A stretch of DNA of 64,000 nucleotides from Ramlibacter lithotrophicus (GTDB taxonomy: Bacteria; Pseudomonadota; Gammaproteobacteria; Burkholderiales; Burkholderiaceae_C), in contig NZ_VTOX01000001.1 in the NCBI RefSeq assembly GCF_012184415.1, forward strand, positions 868,001 to 932,000, written 5' to 3'. Both the position numbers and the translations under genes were made by a program. Position 1 is the stretch's first letter; every line of letters starts with the position of its first letter. Below are positions 63,691-64,000 of this stretch, piece after piece. The notes beneath the pieces are model-generated. The model worked only from the letters and a program-made list of their open reading frames with translations, did no database searches and was not told the origin of the DNA.

Positions 63691-64000
63691 ATGGCAACTG
63701 CGAAAAAAGCCGCCGCGAAGAAGGCACCGGCGAAGAAGGCTGCCGCCAAGAAGGCGGCACCGGCCAAGAAGGCCGCGGCGAAGAAGGCCCCCGCGAAGAA
63801 GGCCGCCCCGGCGAAGAAGGCCGTCGCGAAGAAGGCGGCTCCGGCCAAGAAGGCAACTGCGAAGAAAGCCGCCCCGGCGAAGAAGCGCACCCCCAACGCG
63901 GCGTTCATGAAGCCCCTGACCCCCGACGCGTCGCTCGGCGCCGTCGTCGGTGCGGCGCCCCTGCCGCGCACGGAAATCGTCAGCAAGCTGTGGGCTTACA
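63691..64000 (+). CDS. SWIB/MDM2-domain protein with histone H1-like tail, 3' end outside window
   Basis: The first 103 residues are visible and the gene runs off the right edge. Residues 3-66 are a lysine/alanine-rich tail built from AKKA-type units, as in bacterial H1-like proteins. From about residue 67 (RTPNAAFMKPLTPDASLGAVVG) the sequence matches the start of the SWIB domain of betaproteobacterial proteins (PLPRTEIVSKLWAY). ATG 63691 follows AGAAGGAAAATC. It is likely a DNA-associated protein of unknown function. Chlamydial homologues bind chromatin-like DNA. Confidence 0.85.
   Translation, partial: MATAKKAAAKKAPAKKAAAKKAAPAKKAAAKKAPAKKAAPAKKAVAKKAAPAKKATAKKAAPAKKRTPNAAFMKPLTPDASLGAVVGAAPLPRTEIVSKLWAY
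63697..63888 (+). repeat. Degenerate tandem repeat encoding AKKA units
   Basis: The DNA repeats variants of GCCAAGAAGGC and GCGAAGAAG, period 9-15 bases, giving KKAAAKKAPAKKAA-like protein. Such repeats are prone to length change by slippage. Confidence 0.75.

Overview
The window is high-GC DNA from a facultative or aerobic betaproteobacterium, most likely Burkholderiales (Comamonadaceae-like). This rests on the thrS-infC-rpmI-rplT-pheST-ihfA-merR block with an ATC-started infC, the class I PHA operon, a gentisate pathway with TRAP transporters, and an H1-tailed SWIB protein. I see no insertion sequence, CRISPR array or phage module.

Region 1 (1-18.4 kb) is the most striking. A TAXI-type TRAP transporter is followed by two sets of tungsten-enzyme genes. 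The + strand operon at 7009-17363 has eight genes in the order and architecture of the class II benzoyl-CoA reductase complex, bamB-C-D-E-F-G-H-I. It encodes an AOR-family tungsten subunit, a ferredoxin, HdrD-, HdrA- and MvhD-like subunits, and NuoE-, NuoF- and NuoG-like subunits. BamB has Glu251, His255, His260 and Cys322, the positions I recall as active-site residues in the Geobacter metallireducens enzyme. A divergent operon (HD hydrolase, second bamB-like gene, second bamC-like gene) carries a paralogue that keeps the His260 and Cys322 equivalents but lacks the other two. A tandem GNAT gene converges on bamI.

Region 2 (18.5-25.8 kb) is a glutaryl-CoA module. It holds a decarboxylating glutaryl-CoA dehydrogenase with a divergent LysR gene. 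It also holds a second glutaryl-CoA dehydrogenase whose key residues are of the non-decarboxylating type, plus parts of a Na+-pumping glutaconyl-CoA decarboxylase: biotin carrier, GcdA, GcdB and a small membrane subunit. With Region 1 this resembles the lower benzoyl-CoA pathway of strict anaerobes.

Region 3 (25.9-30.7 kb) is an aerobic hybrid 2-aminobenzoyl-CoA-type cluster: AbmG-like monooxygenase/reductase, enoyl-CoA hydratase, acyl-CoA dehydrogenase and RidA. Region 4 (30.8-41.2 kb) is mixed: dusA, an MFS transporter, phaB-phaA-phaC, pgeF, a zeta-class GST/isomerase, an esterase, an ABM-domain protein and an OmpA lipoprotein. Region 5 (41.4-48.7 kb) encodes 3-hydroxybenzoate 6-hydroxylase, an unassigned FAD oxidoreductase, gentisate dioxygenase, fumarylpyruvate hydrolase and a DctQMP TRAP transporter.

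Region 6 (48.8-64 kb) is mostly core genome: a Nudix hydrolase, a Ser/Thr kinase with a cyclase-FHA partner, tRNA-Pro(GGG), merR, ihfA, pheT, pheS, rplT, rpmI, infC, thrS, aceA with a palindrome-rich upstream region, a DMT transporter and the start of a SWIB protein.

Taken together, acetyl-CoA-yielding aromatic routes of anaerobic style (bam, gcd) and O2-dependent style (abm, gentisate) lie within about 48 kb, beside PHA storage and the glyoxylate shunt. Ring-opening genes of the anaerobic pathway (dienoyl-CoA hydratase, BamA-type hydrolase) and aryl-CoA ligases are not in the window.
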